DNA of 64,000 nt from JBDHWI01 sp964590135. GTDB lineage: Bacteria; Chloroflexota; Anaerolineae; J036; Brachytrichaceae. The notes under the pieces were generated by a model. It saw only the letters and a list, made by a program, of their open reading frames with translations, made no database searches and was not told where the DNA came from. Positions 38,621-51,424 of this stretch are shown in pieces. The position numbers and the translations under genes are program-made. The number at the start of each line of letters is the position of its first letter. The stretch's first letter is position 1. The stretch spans positions 1 to 64,000 of the forward strand of contig CAZPVX010000019.1 in assembly GCA_964590135.1 (NCBI GenBank), written 5' to 3'.

Positions 38621-38626
38621 TATAAT
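38621..38626 (+). promoter_or_regulatory. -10-like TATAAT upstream of the HYR-repeat gene
   Basis: A consensus TATAAT in the 243-base gap before the HYR gene. It implies a leader of about 75-80 bases, unlike the very short leaders elsewhere. No convincing -35 was found. Confidence 0.4.
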
Positions 38627-38709
38627 CGACCATCATAGCAAGGGGATAGTGCAAGGAAATTTGTCATATAGTGCTGAATTGCGTCAGCGAATGACAGGAC
38701 GTGCCTGTG

Positions 38710-41700
38710 ATGTATAAAGACAGCAGCGAGTGGAACGATGAGCGTGTAGAGCGCGCATTGTCTGCTTCTGCAAGTACGCCGCCAAGCTTGAGCGAGACGC
38801 GCCGATCCAATGTGCTGGATGCACTATTGGCTGAGAATGCGCGCCTTGCCGCACAGGCATCGCCGGCGTCATCACCGGCCGCTTTATGGAACGATGATGA
38901 GCTGGAGCAAGATGCGCTTGTCCAGATCCTGGCTGCATCAGCCGCTGCCACCCCCGCACTCAATCCCGAGCGCAAGCAAAATATTCTGCAGGCATTGCTG
39001 AGCGAGAACGCGCACCTGGCCGCAGAAGCGACGCCGGCGGCGCAACAAACCGTCGCGTGGGATGAGGAGATTCTGGAGCAAGACTCGCTTGCCCAGATGC
39101 TGGCTGCTTCCGCAGTTGCCGATCCTGTGCTCAACCCTGACCGCAGGCAAAGCGTTCTGCAAGCGTTGTTGAGCGAGAACGCGCACCTGGCTGCAGAAGC
39201 GACGCCGGCGACGCAACAAGCCAACGCGTGGGATGAAGCCCGTATCGATCAGGCGCTCGTCGCTTCGGCGCAAGCTGTGACCCTCATCAGTGAGTCACGG
39301 CGGGCATCGGTGCGCGCGGCGCTGGCGGCAGAGAATGCGCGCCTGGCCGCTGCCGAAAAGGCAATCGCGCCGGCCACCCCCACTTTCTGGGAACGTCTAA
39401 ACCACCTCTTTAACCGGCGCGTGCTGGCAGGGATGGTCAGCGCACTGGCCGCAATTGCCCTTGTGTTCGCTTACCTGTTGTTGGGCGGAACCCGGACCGC
39501 AATGGTGGCGCGCGCCGACGGCAGCTTCTCACTGGCCGAGACGCGCCAAGGTGTGTTGGGGCTGCAATGGCAGGTGCCGCGCACCTTCGCCGGCGCATCA
39601 GAGGCTGATATTCATGTTGGTGATCTGGTCATCGCCACCACGCCGGTGACGATCACCTTCACTGATGGCACGCAAGCCATCGCCGGTGTTGGCTCACAAC
39701 TGCGCATGCTGCCCAACCAGGCTGTTGAACTGGTTGCCGGCGAAATGGTCGCCAGCACTTCTCACGAAACCGAGAAATTCACGGTGCAGAGTATCGGCGC
39801 GACGTTTGTTGTGACCGATGCCACCTTCCGCGTGAAGGTGGATGAGACTGGCAACGTCACTCAATTTACTGATGCAGGTCGCGTCGTCGCGATGACGCCG
39901 GCAAAGTCACTGGAAGTGCTGGCCGGCGAGCAGGCGAATGTGCTGAAGGACAGCGTGCCGGTGAAGAAACTGCAACCACCGGTGGTGGCCGGCCAGAAGA
40001 ATGACGACGGCTCAGTTGAGTTCACTGCTCGCACGCTGATGAGCTCCACGGTCGTGCTGCTCAATCCGCAGACCGGTGATGTGTTGGCAAGCTTCAAAGC
40101 CGACGAAAACGGCATCGTCAACGCCGCTATTGTGCCGCCGGCGGGCATCACGCCTGAGCAAATCGTATTTCGCGCCGATGCGCCGGATGGCCGCAAGAGT
40201 TCATCTGTGTCTGTGGTGAATGATGGCAACGCCATCGCAACTGCACCTGGCCAGACAACGCTGGCGCCGCCGACGCCTTCGGCCGCGGCCACATTGCCCA
40301 CCCTGTCGTTGCCGGTGCTCGCGCCGGCGCAGGCCACCAGCCGCAACGGCGCGGCTGTGCGCTTCTCTGCATCTGCCAGCGATCCCATTGATGGCAATTT
40401 GCCCATCAATTGCAACTTCCAGTCTGGTGCGACATTCCCTATCGGCCTGACTGAGGTCGTCTGCAAAGCTACCACCTCGCAGGGACGCACAGCCACAGGC
40501 AGCTTCAAGGTATCGGTTACGGATTCACTGCCGCCAATCATTCGCTTGCCGCAGATGCGCATTCAGGCGGCAGCCACTGGAGCATCAGGTGCGCCTGTCA
40601 CCTTCACCGTCTCGGCGGTGGACACAGTGGACGGTAATATCCAGGTGAGTTGTAACGCGCGCTCCGGCCAGGTCTTTGCAATTGGCACCACTTCGGTGCA
40701 ATGCACCGCAGCCGATACCTTCGGCAATGTTACGCAAGGCGCGTTTGAGATTGTGGTAAAGGACGATGCTCCGCCTGTTATTCGCCTGCCCGACAACTTT
40801 ACGGTGCCGGCCAACAGTTCCAGTGGCGCAGATGTCACCTTCAACGTCACCGCAAATGACATAGTCGATGGCGCATTGCGCGTCGCCTGCGCGCCAACTT
40901 CTGGCAGCACCTTCCCGCTTGGCACGACTGCGGTGAACTGCTCGGCAACCGACAAGGCCGGCAACACCGTCTCCCAAAGTTTCCTGGTGAGCGTGCGCGA
41001 TACTGCCGCGCCGGTCATCAGCGTGCCGGATGGTGTCAATGCACAAGCGACCAGTGCCGCTGGTGCGCCAGTGACCTTCAACACCACCGCCAGTGATGTG
41101 GTCGATGGCGCCCTCAGCGTGTCTTGCACACCGCGCTCTGGCAGCCAATTCTCCATCGGTCAAACCACCGTCACCTGCCGCGTGACCGACAACGCCGGCA
41201 ATAGCGCCATGCGCACCTTCTCAGTGAGCGTCGTTGACTCTGTTGCCCCCAAGATCGATTTGCCGGCAACAATCAATGCCTCGGCCACCGGACCGAATGG
41301 CGCAGTTGTGAACTTCACCTCTGCCGCCACCGACACCGTAGATGGTCTGCTGACGCCGAGCTGCACGCCGCGCTCTGGCAGCACCTTCCCGCTCGGCAGT
41401 ACGACCGTCACTTGCCGCGTGACAGACAAGGCTGGCAACTCGGCCACCGGCACCTTCAATGTCGCAGTCCGCGACACAACCGCACCCGTTCTGACGCTGC
41501 CGGCAAACATCGTCGCCGAAGCAGAAGCCGCTTCTGGCGCGGTGGTCAACTTCAACGTCACGGCGAAGGATGCAATCGACGGCGCGGTGCAGCCAATTTG
41601 CACGCCGACGGCGGGCGCCACCTTCCCATTGGGCAGCACCACTGTGCGCTGCGCCGCCACCGACAAGGCCGGCAATGCCAAGAACGATGCGTTCACCGTC

Positions 41701-43323
41701 AACGTCGTTGACACCAAGCCGCCGGCCCTGAAGCTGTCGGACAACATTGTCGTCAAGGCTGTCTCGCGCGCCGGCGCAACCGTCACCTTCACCGTGTCTG
41801 CCACCGATATCGTCGATGGCAGTGTGACGCCGCTCTGCACACCGCGCTCAGGCAGTGTATTTGTCATCGGTGACACCACTGTGAATTGCACGGCGACAGA
41901 CAGGGCCGGCAACAGCAGCAGTGGCGCGTTCAAGGTGACAGTGCAGCACAACATCCCGCCAGTGCTGACACTGCCGCCAAATCAGACCGTAGAGGCGATC
42001 AGTCCGAACGGCGCAGTAGTGTCGTTCACGGTGACAGCGAATTCCGGCGTGGAAGGTCCGATCGTCCCGGTCTGCACGCCGGCCAGTGGCAGCATCTTCC
42101 CGGTCGGCACAACAGTGGTGACTTGCCGCGCCACCGATGACGCTGGCAATGCATCCACCGACAAATTCAATGTGCTGGTGCAGGACACCACAGCACCTGC
42201 GCTGACACTGCCAGCCAGCATGACCGCTGAGGCCAACAATGGCAAGCGTGGCGCGGTGGTGAATTTCATCGCGACGGCAAGCGACAAGGTGGACACCGCT
42301 GTGATACCAGTTTGCGCGCCGGCTGGTGGCAGTGTCTTCCCCATTGGCACGACAGCAGTGACTTGCCATGCCACTGACAAATCGGGCAATAGCAGCAGTG
42401 GCGTATTCAACGTGACAGTGGTGGACACGATTGCGCCAGTCATCGTGACCCAGGACAGCCTGCTGGTTGAGGCGACCAGCGCCGGCGGCGCAGTGGTGAA
42501 CTTCAACCTCACCGCCAATGACGCTGCTGATGGCGCAGTGCCTGTGGTCTGCGCACCGAAATCGGGCAGCACATTCCCGCTTGGCACCTCACCGGTGGCT
42601 TGTATGGCCACCGATCAGGCCGGAAACGTGGCAAGCGCAAGCTTCAACGTCACTGTGGCCGACAAGATGGCGCCGGTCCTGGCACTGCCGGCGAATATTG
42701 CGGTGCTGGCTACCGCGTCGACTGGGGCGACGGTGACCTTTAGCGCAGCTGCAAATGATGTGGTGGATGGCGCAGTCGCACCGGTGTGCGTGCCGGCCAG
42801 TGGCAGCACCTTCCCGTTGGGCAACACGACTGTCACCTGCACAGCAACTGACAAGGCTGGCAATGTGAGCACAGGCACTTTCGTGGTGTCGGTAATTGAC
42901 AATGTGCCGCCTACGCTGGTGTTGCCCGACACGATCACGGTGCAGGCCACCAGCGACGCCGGCATGGTTGTGAACTTCACGGCTACTGCCAGCGACCAGG
43001 TAGATGGCGCACTCACGCCAGTCTGTACGCCGGCATCTGGCTCTGTGTTCGTGGTGGGTTCGACGCGAGTCGACTGTTTTGCGACGGATCGGAGCGGCAA
43101 TACCAGCAGGGGCAGTTTCCTGGTGGTGGTGATGCCGGTCGTGCCAACGCCGACACCTACGCCGGCTGAGACGCCGATCACGCCCTCTTCAACTGTCACG
43201 CCGACGGTGACAGCCGCGCCAGCAGCCGCAGGCACGCTGGTGACGAACGAGATTGAAGTGACTGCAACGCCGGCGGTGACGCAGGGAGATGCGCAAGCGC
43301 CGGTTGCACCGCCGGCACCTTGA
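38710..43323 (+). CDS. FecR-like membrane protein with 12 extracellular HYR domains and a repeated N-terminal domain
   Basis: 1537 residues. Order: about 215 cytoplasmic residues made of four related units (each begins W-N/D-D/E and runs through LLxENAxLAAEA); one membrane span (RVLAGMVSALAAIALVFAYLL); a FecR-like domain (GSQLRMLPNQAVELVAGEMVA, FTVQSIGATFVV); a linker; twelve HYR domains of about 79 residues, each with two Cys and pattern VDG...C...G(T/S)TxVxCxATDxAGN; and a Thr/Pro-rich tail. HYR domains are Ig-like adhesion modules. The layout suggests a surface adhesin or sensor passing a signal inward. ATG 38710 or GTG 38707 suits the AGGA site. No sigma-factor gene is adjacent. Ends at a strong terminator. 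Confidence 0.8.
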   Translation: MYKDSSEWNDERVERALSASASTPPSLSETRRSNVLDALLAENARLAAQASPASSPAALWNDDELEQDALVQILAASAAATPALNPERKQNILQALLSENAHLAAEATPAAQQTVAWDEEILEQDSLAQMLAASAVADPVLNPDRRQSVLQALLSENAHLAAEATPATQQANAWDEARIDQALVASAQAVTLISESRRASVRAALAAENARLAAAEKAIAPATPTFWERLNHLFNRRVLAGMVSALAAIALVFAYLLLGGTRTAMVARADGSFSLAETRQGVLGLQWQVPRTFAGASEADIHVGDLVIATTPVTITFTDGTQAIAGVGSQLRMLPNQAVELVAGEMVASTSHETEKFTVQSIGATFVVTDATFRVKVDETGNVTQFTDAGRVVAMTPAKSLEVLAGEQANVLKDSVPVKKLQPPVVAGQKNDDGSVEFTARTLMSSTVVLLNPQTGDVLASFKADENGIVNAAIVPPAGITPEQIVFRADAPDGRKSSSVSVVNDGNAIATAPGQTTLAPPTPSAAATLPTLSLPVLAPAQATSRNGAAVRFSASASDPIDGNLPINCNFQSGATFPIGLTEVVCKATTSQGRTATGSFKVSVTDSLPPIIRLPQMRIQAAATGASGAPVTFTVSAVDTVDGNIQVSCNARSGQVFAIGTTSVQCTAADTFGNVTQGAFEIVVKDDAPPVIRLPDNFTVPANSSSGADVTFNVTANDIVDGALRVACAPTSGSTFPLGTTAVNCSATDKAGNTVSQSFLVSVRDTAAPVISVPDGVNAQATSAAGAPVTFNTTASDVVDGALSVSCTPRSGSQFSIGQTTVTCRVTDNAGNSAMRTFSVSVVDSVAPKIDLPATINASATGPNGAVVNFTSAATDTVDGLLTPSCTPRSGSTFPLGSTTVTCRVTDKAGNSATGTFNVAVRDTTAPVLTLPANIVAEAEAASGAVVNFNVTAKDAIDGAVQPICTPTAGATFPLGSTTVRCAATDKAGNAKNDAFTVNVVDTKPPALKLSDNIVVKAVSRAGATVTFTVSATDIVDGSVTPLCTPRSGSVFVIGDTTVNCTATDRAGNSSSGAFKVTVQHNIPPVLTLPPNQTVEAISPNGAVVSFTVTANSGVEGPIVPVCTPASGSIFPVGTTVVTCRATDDAGNASTDKFNVLVQDTTAPALTLPASMTAEANNGKRGAVVNFIATASDKVDTAVIPVCAPAGGSVFPIGTTAVTCHATDKSGNSSSGVFNVTVVDTIAPVIVTQDSLLVEATSAGGAVVNFNLTANDAADGAVPVVCAPKSGSTFPLGTSPVACMATDQAGNVASASFNVTVADKMAPVLALPANIAVLATASTGATVTFSAAANDVVDGAVAPVCVPASGSTFPLGNTTVTCTATDKAGNVSTGTFVVSVIDNVPPTLVLPDTITVQATSDAGMVVNFTATASDQVDGALTPVCTPASGSVFVVGSTRVDCFATDRSGNTSRGSFLVVVMPVVPTPTPTPAETPITPSSTVTPTVTAAPAAAGTLVTNEIEVTATPAVTQGDAQAPVAPPAP
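38731..39363 (+). repeat. four tandem repeats encoding the cytoplasmic domain of the HYR protein
   Basis: Units begin at Trp codons 38731, 38887, 39058 and 39229, spaced 156, 171 and 171 bases. Units 2 and 3 are nearly identical over their second halves at DNA level, showing recent duplication. Predicted protein is helical. Confidence 0.7.
40318..43137 (+). repeat. twelve tandem HYR-domain repeats
   Basis: Twelve units of roughly 237 bases each, divergent in DNA but regular in protein. Each contributes a pair of Cys and the closing VxDxxxPxLxLP linker. Units 8 and 9 lack the usual VDG turn (VEG, VDT). Confidence 0.8.
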
Positions 43324-43335
43324 CATCACACGCTG

Positions 43336-43370
43336 AAAAAACGCGCTGTCATTTGACAGCGCGTTTTTTT
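43336..43370. terminator. rho-independent terminator, bidirectional
   Basis: ACGCGCTGTCA and TGACAGCGCGT form a strong stem flanked by six A residues on the left and seven T residues on the right. It lies between the convergent HYR and serpin genes and could serve both. Confidence 0.9.
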
Positions 43371-43411
43371 ATTGCTTCTGCTCTCCGGCTCGCGAAACAA
43401 CGCGGCGATGG

Positions 43412-44722
43412 TCACGGTTGATGGATGATGCCCTGAAACAACAGCATCCCAGTCTGCACATCCTCAATGGCAATGAGGAAAGGCCGATCCACCGTCATCT
43501 CGAAAGGATTTTCTTCCGGCATGGCCGAGGTCACGCCCATGCTGACTGATGCCACGGCAGCGGCTTCAGTGCCGGCCTCATCCACATCGATCATGCTGCG
43601 GTGCTTCACTTCGGAGATGAACACATTTGGCGGGATGGGTCTCATGCCAGAGAAATCTGCGCGCTGCGCGTCAAACGCGATACCCATGCCCATACTTTTA
43701 AGCGCATCGTTCAAGTTGATTTCGAATTCGGTCTTGAAACGCGGCAGCCGCAGCGCGCCTTGCGCCGGCGCAAAAGCAGTTGCCCATGCCCGCCAATTCT
43801 GCGGCGTGAGTTGTTTGCGCAACGCATCCACGCTGCTGTCTTGCGCCGGCAACAGCACCACCATGCGCGCGGTGTTGCCAGCATAGGGTAGATACACAGC
43901 CTCGAACAACTCGTTTTTTAGATGCGTGAATCTGCCGTTTTGCTGCATCATCGGCACGTTGATCTGCGCGCTGTCTGCTGGCAAAAACGGCGCATCTTGC
44001 GTCAACGCCGGCTGAAACGGCCGCAGCCATGCCGCCTTGAAATAGACTGCGCTGATGATCATCATCAGCAGATCAGCCGGCAATCGATCGACGATGGCGG
44101 GGATCTTGCCGTTGGTTGCGTCGCTCGCCCACTGGTTGATCTCGCCGACGCTCTGCGGCTGTGAGAAATTCAACGAGTGAATCTCTGCGCCGTAGGCCTG
44201 TTGCACGCGTTGCAGGTAGTCATCGTTCAGCGACGGGCCGGCGTTCACCCACAACGAATTGGCCAGCGTGAGCGTGATGCCGGCGTTGTTGCGCAACAAC
44301 GTCTGTAGCGCGGCAAAATCGCGGTTCATCTGTGCCAGCGTTGCGCCCTTGCCCGCCAGCGGCACAGCCATTGCGTCAAACGTTTCGCCCAGCGCGCCGT
44401 TGGCGGCGATGGCGAGCGCGAGCGACACATTTGGCGCAGACACGAAGACATTCTTGCCAGCGCTGGCATCGGCAGATTGATTCAGCAGGTCGAAGGCGAA
44501 TTGCAGTTGAGCGTCCATGAATGATGAAGCCAGTGGCGCAGCGATTGGGGGGATAGGTGATTGCAGCACGGGCGATTCGAGCGCCGCTGGCGTAGTTGCT
44601 GATGGCTGTGCCATCAATGTTGATGCAGCGGTAGCTGATGGCTGGGTGGGTTGTGCCGGCGCCGCGCAGCCGGCCACCGCAATGGCTGTGGCCAGCATCA
44701 GGCTTGTCACTTTTGCGTGCAT
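43412..44722 (-). CDS. serpin-family protease inhibitor, lipoprotein
   Basis: 436 residues with a lipoprotein signal (lipobox VAGC), a Thr/Ser/Pro linker, then a full serpin fold. Landmarks are NVFVSAPNVSLALAIAANGA, LTLANSLWVN, IISAVYFKAAWLRPF and the C-terminal DRPFLIAIEDVQTGMLLFQG. The reactive-centre hinge EAGTEAAAVASVSMG has the small residues of inhibitory serpins. Counting from P17 Glu puts P1 near the Thr-Ser-Ala-Met segment, so a target with small or Met P1 preference is possible. It may protect the cell surface from secreted proteases. TATCAT lies 6 bases before the ATG, with no SD site. Inhibitory activity is predicted, not shown. Confidence 0.9.
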   Translation of the reverse strand: MHAKVTSLMLATAIAVAGCAAPAQPTQPSATAASTLMAQPSATTPAALESPVLQSPIPPIAAPLASSFMDAQLQFAFDLLNQSADASAGKNVFVSAPNVSLALAIAANGALGETFDAMAVPLAGKGATLAQMNRDFAALQTLLRNNAGITLTLANSLWVNAGPSLNDDYLQRVQQAYGAEIHSLNFSQPQSVGEINQWASDATNGKIPAIVDRLPADLLMMIISAVYFKAAWLRPFQPALTQDAPFLPADSAQINVPMMQQNGRFTHLKNELFEAVYLPYAGNTARMVVLLPAQDSSVDALRKQLTPQNWRAWATAFAPAQGALRLPRFKTEFEINLNDALKSMGMGIAFDAQRADFSGMRPIPPNVFISEVKHRSMIDVDEAGTEAAAVASVSMGVTSAMPEENPFEMTVDRPFLIAIEDVQTGMLLFQGIIHQP

Positions 44723-44728
44723 GCTGGA

Positions 44729-44734
44729 ATGATA
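44729..44734 (-). promoter_or_regulatory. -10-like TATCAT 6 bases before the serpin start (leaderless type)
   Basis: On the minus strand TATCAT is followed by six bases and the ATG at 44722. No SD site fits between them. Confidence 0.4.
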
Positions 44735-44937
44735 GCGGCGATTGGCAACGGGTAACTGATGATTGCTCGTCGCGCGTGCAGTTCGTCATTTTTACTTTCC
44801 GGCATTGGGCGACCTCTTGTGTTTCAGCGTCTGCTTGCGCTTGCGTGCATGGCGGGGCTGGCCGGCGCAAGATTGGCTGGCGGCCAGCGATGTGCGGCTT
44901 GCCGGTTTCAAAAATCCACGAGGTTTGGAAAATACAA

Positions 44938-44962
44938 AAGGACGCGCATCGCGCGCGTCCTT
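44938..44962 (-). terminator. rho-independent terminator of gap
   Basis: On the minus strand AAGGACGCGC and GCGCGTCCTT pair around five bases and are followed by TTGTATTTT. It lies about 40 bases after the gap stop codon. Confidence 0.8.
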
Positions 44963-45004
44963 CGTTTGTGCTAATCGCACATAGCCAATCGCAACTTTCA
45001 GCGC

Positions 45005-46018
<1,014 letters not shown>

Positions 46019-46166
46019 GTTCTGTTTGCTCCTTCAGAGTGCTTACTCTTGATGCTCGACTGGATATTGTAATTTATACGCGAAGGAGCGGAACTGGCCT
46101 GTTGGCTATTTGCGATTGGCTGATGGTTGTGGGGAAGTTTGGCAATCATCAATTGCCAGTTGTCAG

Positions 46167-47474
46167 CTACTGATTCCGAACCAGTTTCATCACTGCATCT
46201 GCCAGCCGGCGTGAGTCGTGCCGCCAGGGTTCTTTCTCATCGGCCAGGCGCGATGGCAGCACGGTCACTTCGCTGCCGTGCACGCGCTCCTCAGCCATCA
46301 CGATCTCCACGCCGCTCGGTGGTCTGAATTGGCTGGCGACATGATCGTTTGCCAGCACGTAATCGATCACGCCTTTGCCAATGTGGTTTTCCAGCGCGAT
46401 GACATGGTCGCTCATCGTATAGTGATCGGTCTCGCTGCGCTCGGTCGCCACGTTGCAGGCATATACCACATTTGCGCGCGCCTCGCGCAGCGCCTCGACG
46501 ATGCCTGGCACAAGCAGGTTTGGCATGACGCTGGTGAACAGGCTGCCAGGCCCCAACACGATCAAGTCGGCGTCGAGGATGGCTTTCACTGCCTCTGGGT
46601 AGGCCGGCGGGTCATGCGGCTCCAGCCAGACGCGCTCGATGGGGAAGCCGGCTTTGCCGATGGATGACTCGCCGCGCACCGGCGCTGGCGGCATCATGTC
46701 GTGCGTGCCGGCGGGTGCTGGGATGAAATACTCGGCGGCCAGCGTCACGTCGGTCAGTGTGCTTGGCACAATGCGGCCGGCGCTCGCCACCACCTTGCTG
46801 CTCTCCAGAACGGCCCTTTCGAAGCTGCCAGTCAGCTCGGCCATGGCTGCGATGAACAGGTTGCCGAATGAGTGCCCGGCCAGCCCGCTGTTGCCGCCGA
46901 AACGATATTGCATAAGCTGCGTCACCAGCGATTCATCGTCGGCCAGCGCACTGATGCACATGCGGAAGTCACCGGGCGGCAACATGCCGAATTCTCTGCG
47001 CAGCCGGCCGCTGCTGCCGCCGTCATCGGCCACCGTGACGATGGCGGTGATGTTGGTGGTGTGGCGTTTGATGCCGCGCAATAGCGCCGCCATGCCATGC
47101 CCGCCGCCGATGGTCACCACGCGCGGTCCCTGCGAGGCAATGCGCTGCTGCACCAGCTTGTTCACGATCGGTTGCTTGTCATTGCCACGCAGCACGGCTG
47201 CAATCGAATTGTTCAACTTGAGCAGGCCATAAAGAAAGGCGCTGATGCCAATCGCGCCGACGAGGATGCCGCGCGCCCAACGCGGCAGAAATTGCAACGT
47301 GAGGTAATACACAAAGCCTGGAAAGGCAACATCATGATAAAGCTCCACCAATAGGAAGCCGATGCCGATGCCGATCAACGTGATGCCAGCAAGCATCAAC
47401 AGAAACCAGCGCTTCACGTGCAGGCCCGGGATGAGCCAAAGCAGGGTGTCGCGTTTCAGCAGCGTGTTGTTCAT
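46167..47474 (-). CDS. yvcK: YvcK/CofD-like gluconeogenesis factor
   Basis: 435 residues. Two N-terminal membrane helices (about residues 20-90) are followed by the CofD/UPF0052 domain: VVTIGGGHGMAALLRGIK, VTVADDGGSSGRLRREF, and LIVLGPGSLFTSVMPNLLV. YvcK proteins bind UDP-sugars and are needed for growth on gluconeogenic carbon and for normal cell shape. The membrane-anchored N-terminal extension is common in Chloroflexota and Actinobacteria-like forms. The position between gap and ppc fits a role at the glycolysis-gluconeogenesis boundary. A whiA/rapZ partner is not visible. Confidence 0.9.
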   Translation of the reverse strand: MNNTLLKRDTLLWLIPGLHVKRWFLLMLAGITLIGIGIGFLLVELYHDVAFPGFVYYLTLQFLPRWARGILVGAIGISAFLYGLLKLNNSIAAVLRGNDKQPIVNKLVQQRIASQGPRVVTIGGGHGMAALLRGIKRHTTNITAIVTVADDGGSSGRLRREFGMLPPGDFRMCISALADDESLVTQLMQYRFGGNSGLAGHSFGNLFIAAMAELTGSFERAVLESSKVVASAGRIVPSTLTDVTLAAEYFIPAPAGTHDMMPPAPVRGESSIGKAGFPIERVWLEPHDPPAYPEAVKAILDADLIVLGPGSLFTSVMPNLLVPGIVEALREARANVVYACNVATERSETDHYTMSDHVIALENHIGKGVIDYVLANDHVASQFRPPSGVEIVMAEERVHGSEVTVLPSRLADEKEPWRHDSRRLADAVMKLVRNQ

Positions 47475-47546
47475 TGTCTTGTTAGTCGGCAGTTGAATTG
47501 CCGGCTGCGCACGATCAAAGCAGCCAGCCTGCTTCGACCTTTATGG

Positions 47547-50354
<2,808 letters not shown>

Positions 50355-50553
50355 GGGCAACGAGGCGACACTATAATCGAAACCAACTTGCATGAACCTC
50401 TCGCTAAGGGTGCCGATTATCTGCCTGGCGCCCTGGGCGTCTTGAAAAGGGGAACTGGAACAGGGTCACGTGGAGCGTGAAACCTGCACAGCACAAAATC
50501 GTTCAGAACTAAGCGCAATCGAAGGATGCTTTGCTCTGGCAATCCAAACCCGC

Positions 50554-51408
50554 ATGAAAAAGCTACAGAAGAACGTCTATCTGCATGTGACGAGCGACAG
50601 CGTGAACATCGGCTGTGTCGCCGGCGATGATGCCATCGCCTTGATTGATCTGCCGCAAGACCCGGTGGAAACATCGGCCTGGCGCGACGAATTGCGCGCC
50701 GAGTTCGGGGAGCGCCCAATCCGCGCGATCCTTTTCACTTCGTCCGACCGGCTGAACAGCGAATCGTTGGCCGTGATCAACGCCACAGCCATGCTGCACG
50801 ACGCTGCGTACGCGCAGATTGCGCCGCCGCCAGAGACGTTAACCATGCCGTTGCCCGAGCCGATGGCGTTGCCGCTCATTCGTGAGTTGGGCAGCACGCC
50901 ACAAATCACCTTCAACCAGTCGGCCTCTGTTGTCATCGGAGCCCGGCAGCCCTCGTTCATCGACATTGCTCATCAGGGTGGCTATTCGCCAGATGCATGT
51001 TTTGTGACCGTGCGCGACGCCGGCATCGTCTTTGCCGGCGATCACGTCGCCATCGGCCAGCCTCCGCTGCTGGCGCAGGGCAATTTTGAGCGCTGGCCGA
51101 GCGTGCTGGCTGGCCTGAAGAAGGTGAAGCACATGGCGATGGTGGTGCCAGGGCGCGGGCCAACCGGCGTGCCGGCCACCGCCGGCGATGAGACGCTGGA
51201 GTTCATCAAGGCTGCCACGAGCAAAGTGAAGGCGCTGGTGCGCAGCAACCGCAGCCGCAGCGATGTGGGCGCGCTGGTGCCGGAGTTGATGGCGCTCTAC
51301 GGCAAAAGGGGCGCGCGGGTTGGTAGTAACGCTGACGCAGTGCAGCGCTATGTGCGCGCCGGCCTTGAGCGCATCTACGACGATCTCAAGACAGGCGCAA
51401 CCCTCTGA
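50554..51408 (+). CDS. metallo-beta-lactamase-fold protein lacking metal ligands
   Basis: 284 residues from the ATG at 50554; an upstream in-frame start at 50470 adds an unlikely extension. The fold is suggested by the strand ILFT followed by a turn where active enzymes have HxHxDH, then a GGYSPDACFVTVRDAGIVFAGDHV segment split by the usual VLFxGD pattern. Here the HxHxDH site reads SSDRLNSE and the later GHTPG His is gone; only the Asp in FAGDH is kept. So it is probably non-catalytic or acts without a dinuclear zinc site. The PfkB kinase gene starts 17 bases downstream, likely the same operon. Confidence 0.55.
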   Translation: MKKLQKNVYLHVTSDSVNIGCVAGDDAIALIDLPQDPVETSAWRDELRAEFGERPIRAILFTSSDRLNSESLAVINATAMLHDAAYAQIAPPPETLTMPLPEPMALPLIRELGSTPQITFNQSASVVIGARQPSFIDIAHQGGYSPDACFVTVRDAGIVFAGDHVAIGQPPLLAQGNFERWPSVLAGLKKVKHMAMVVPGRGPTGVPATAGDETLEFIKAATSKVKALVRSNRSRSDVGALVPELMALYGKRGARVGSNADAVQRYVRAGLERIYDDLKTGATL

Positions 51409-51424
51409 ACACAGCCCAGCACTC

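Noticed and set aside
40318..43137. CRISPR-like periodicity
   Set aside because: The 237-base period encodes protein domains in frame; there are no short exact repeats with unique spacers. No cas genes are present.
39861..43235. Long minus-strand frames across the HYR repeats
   Set aside because: They mirror the repeat period of the plus-strand gene and are low-complexity shadows without starts or SD sites.
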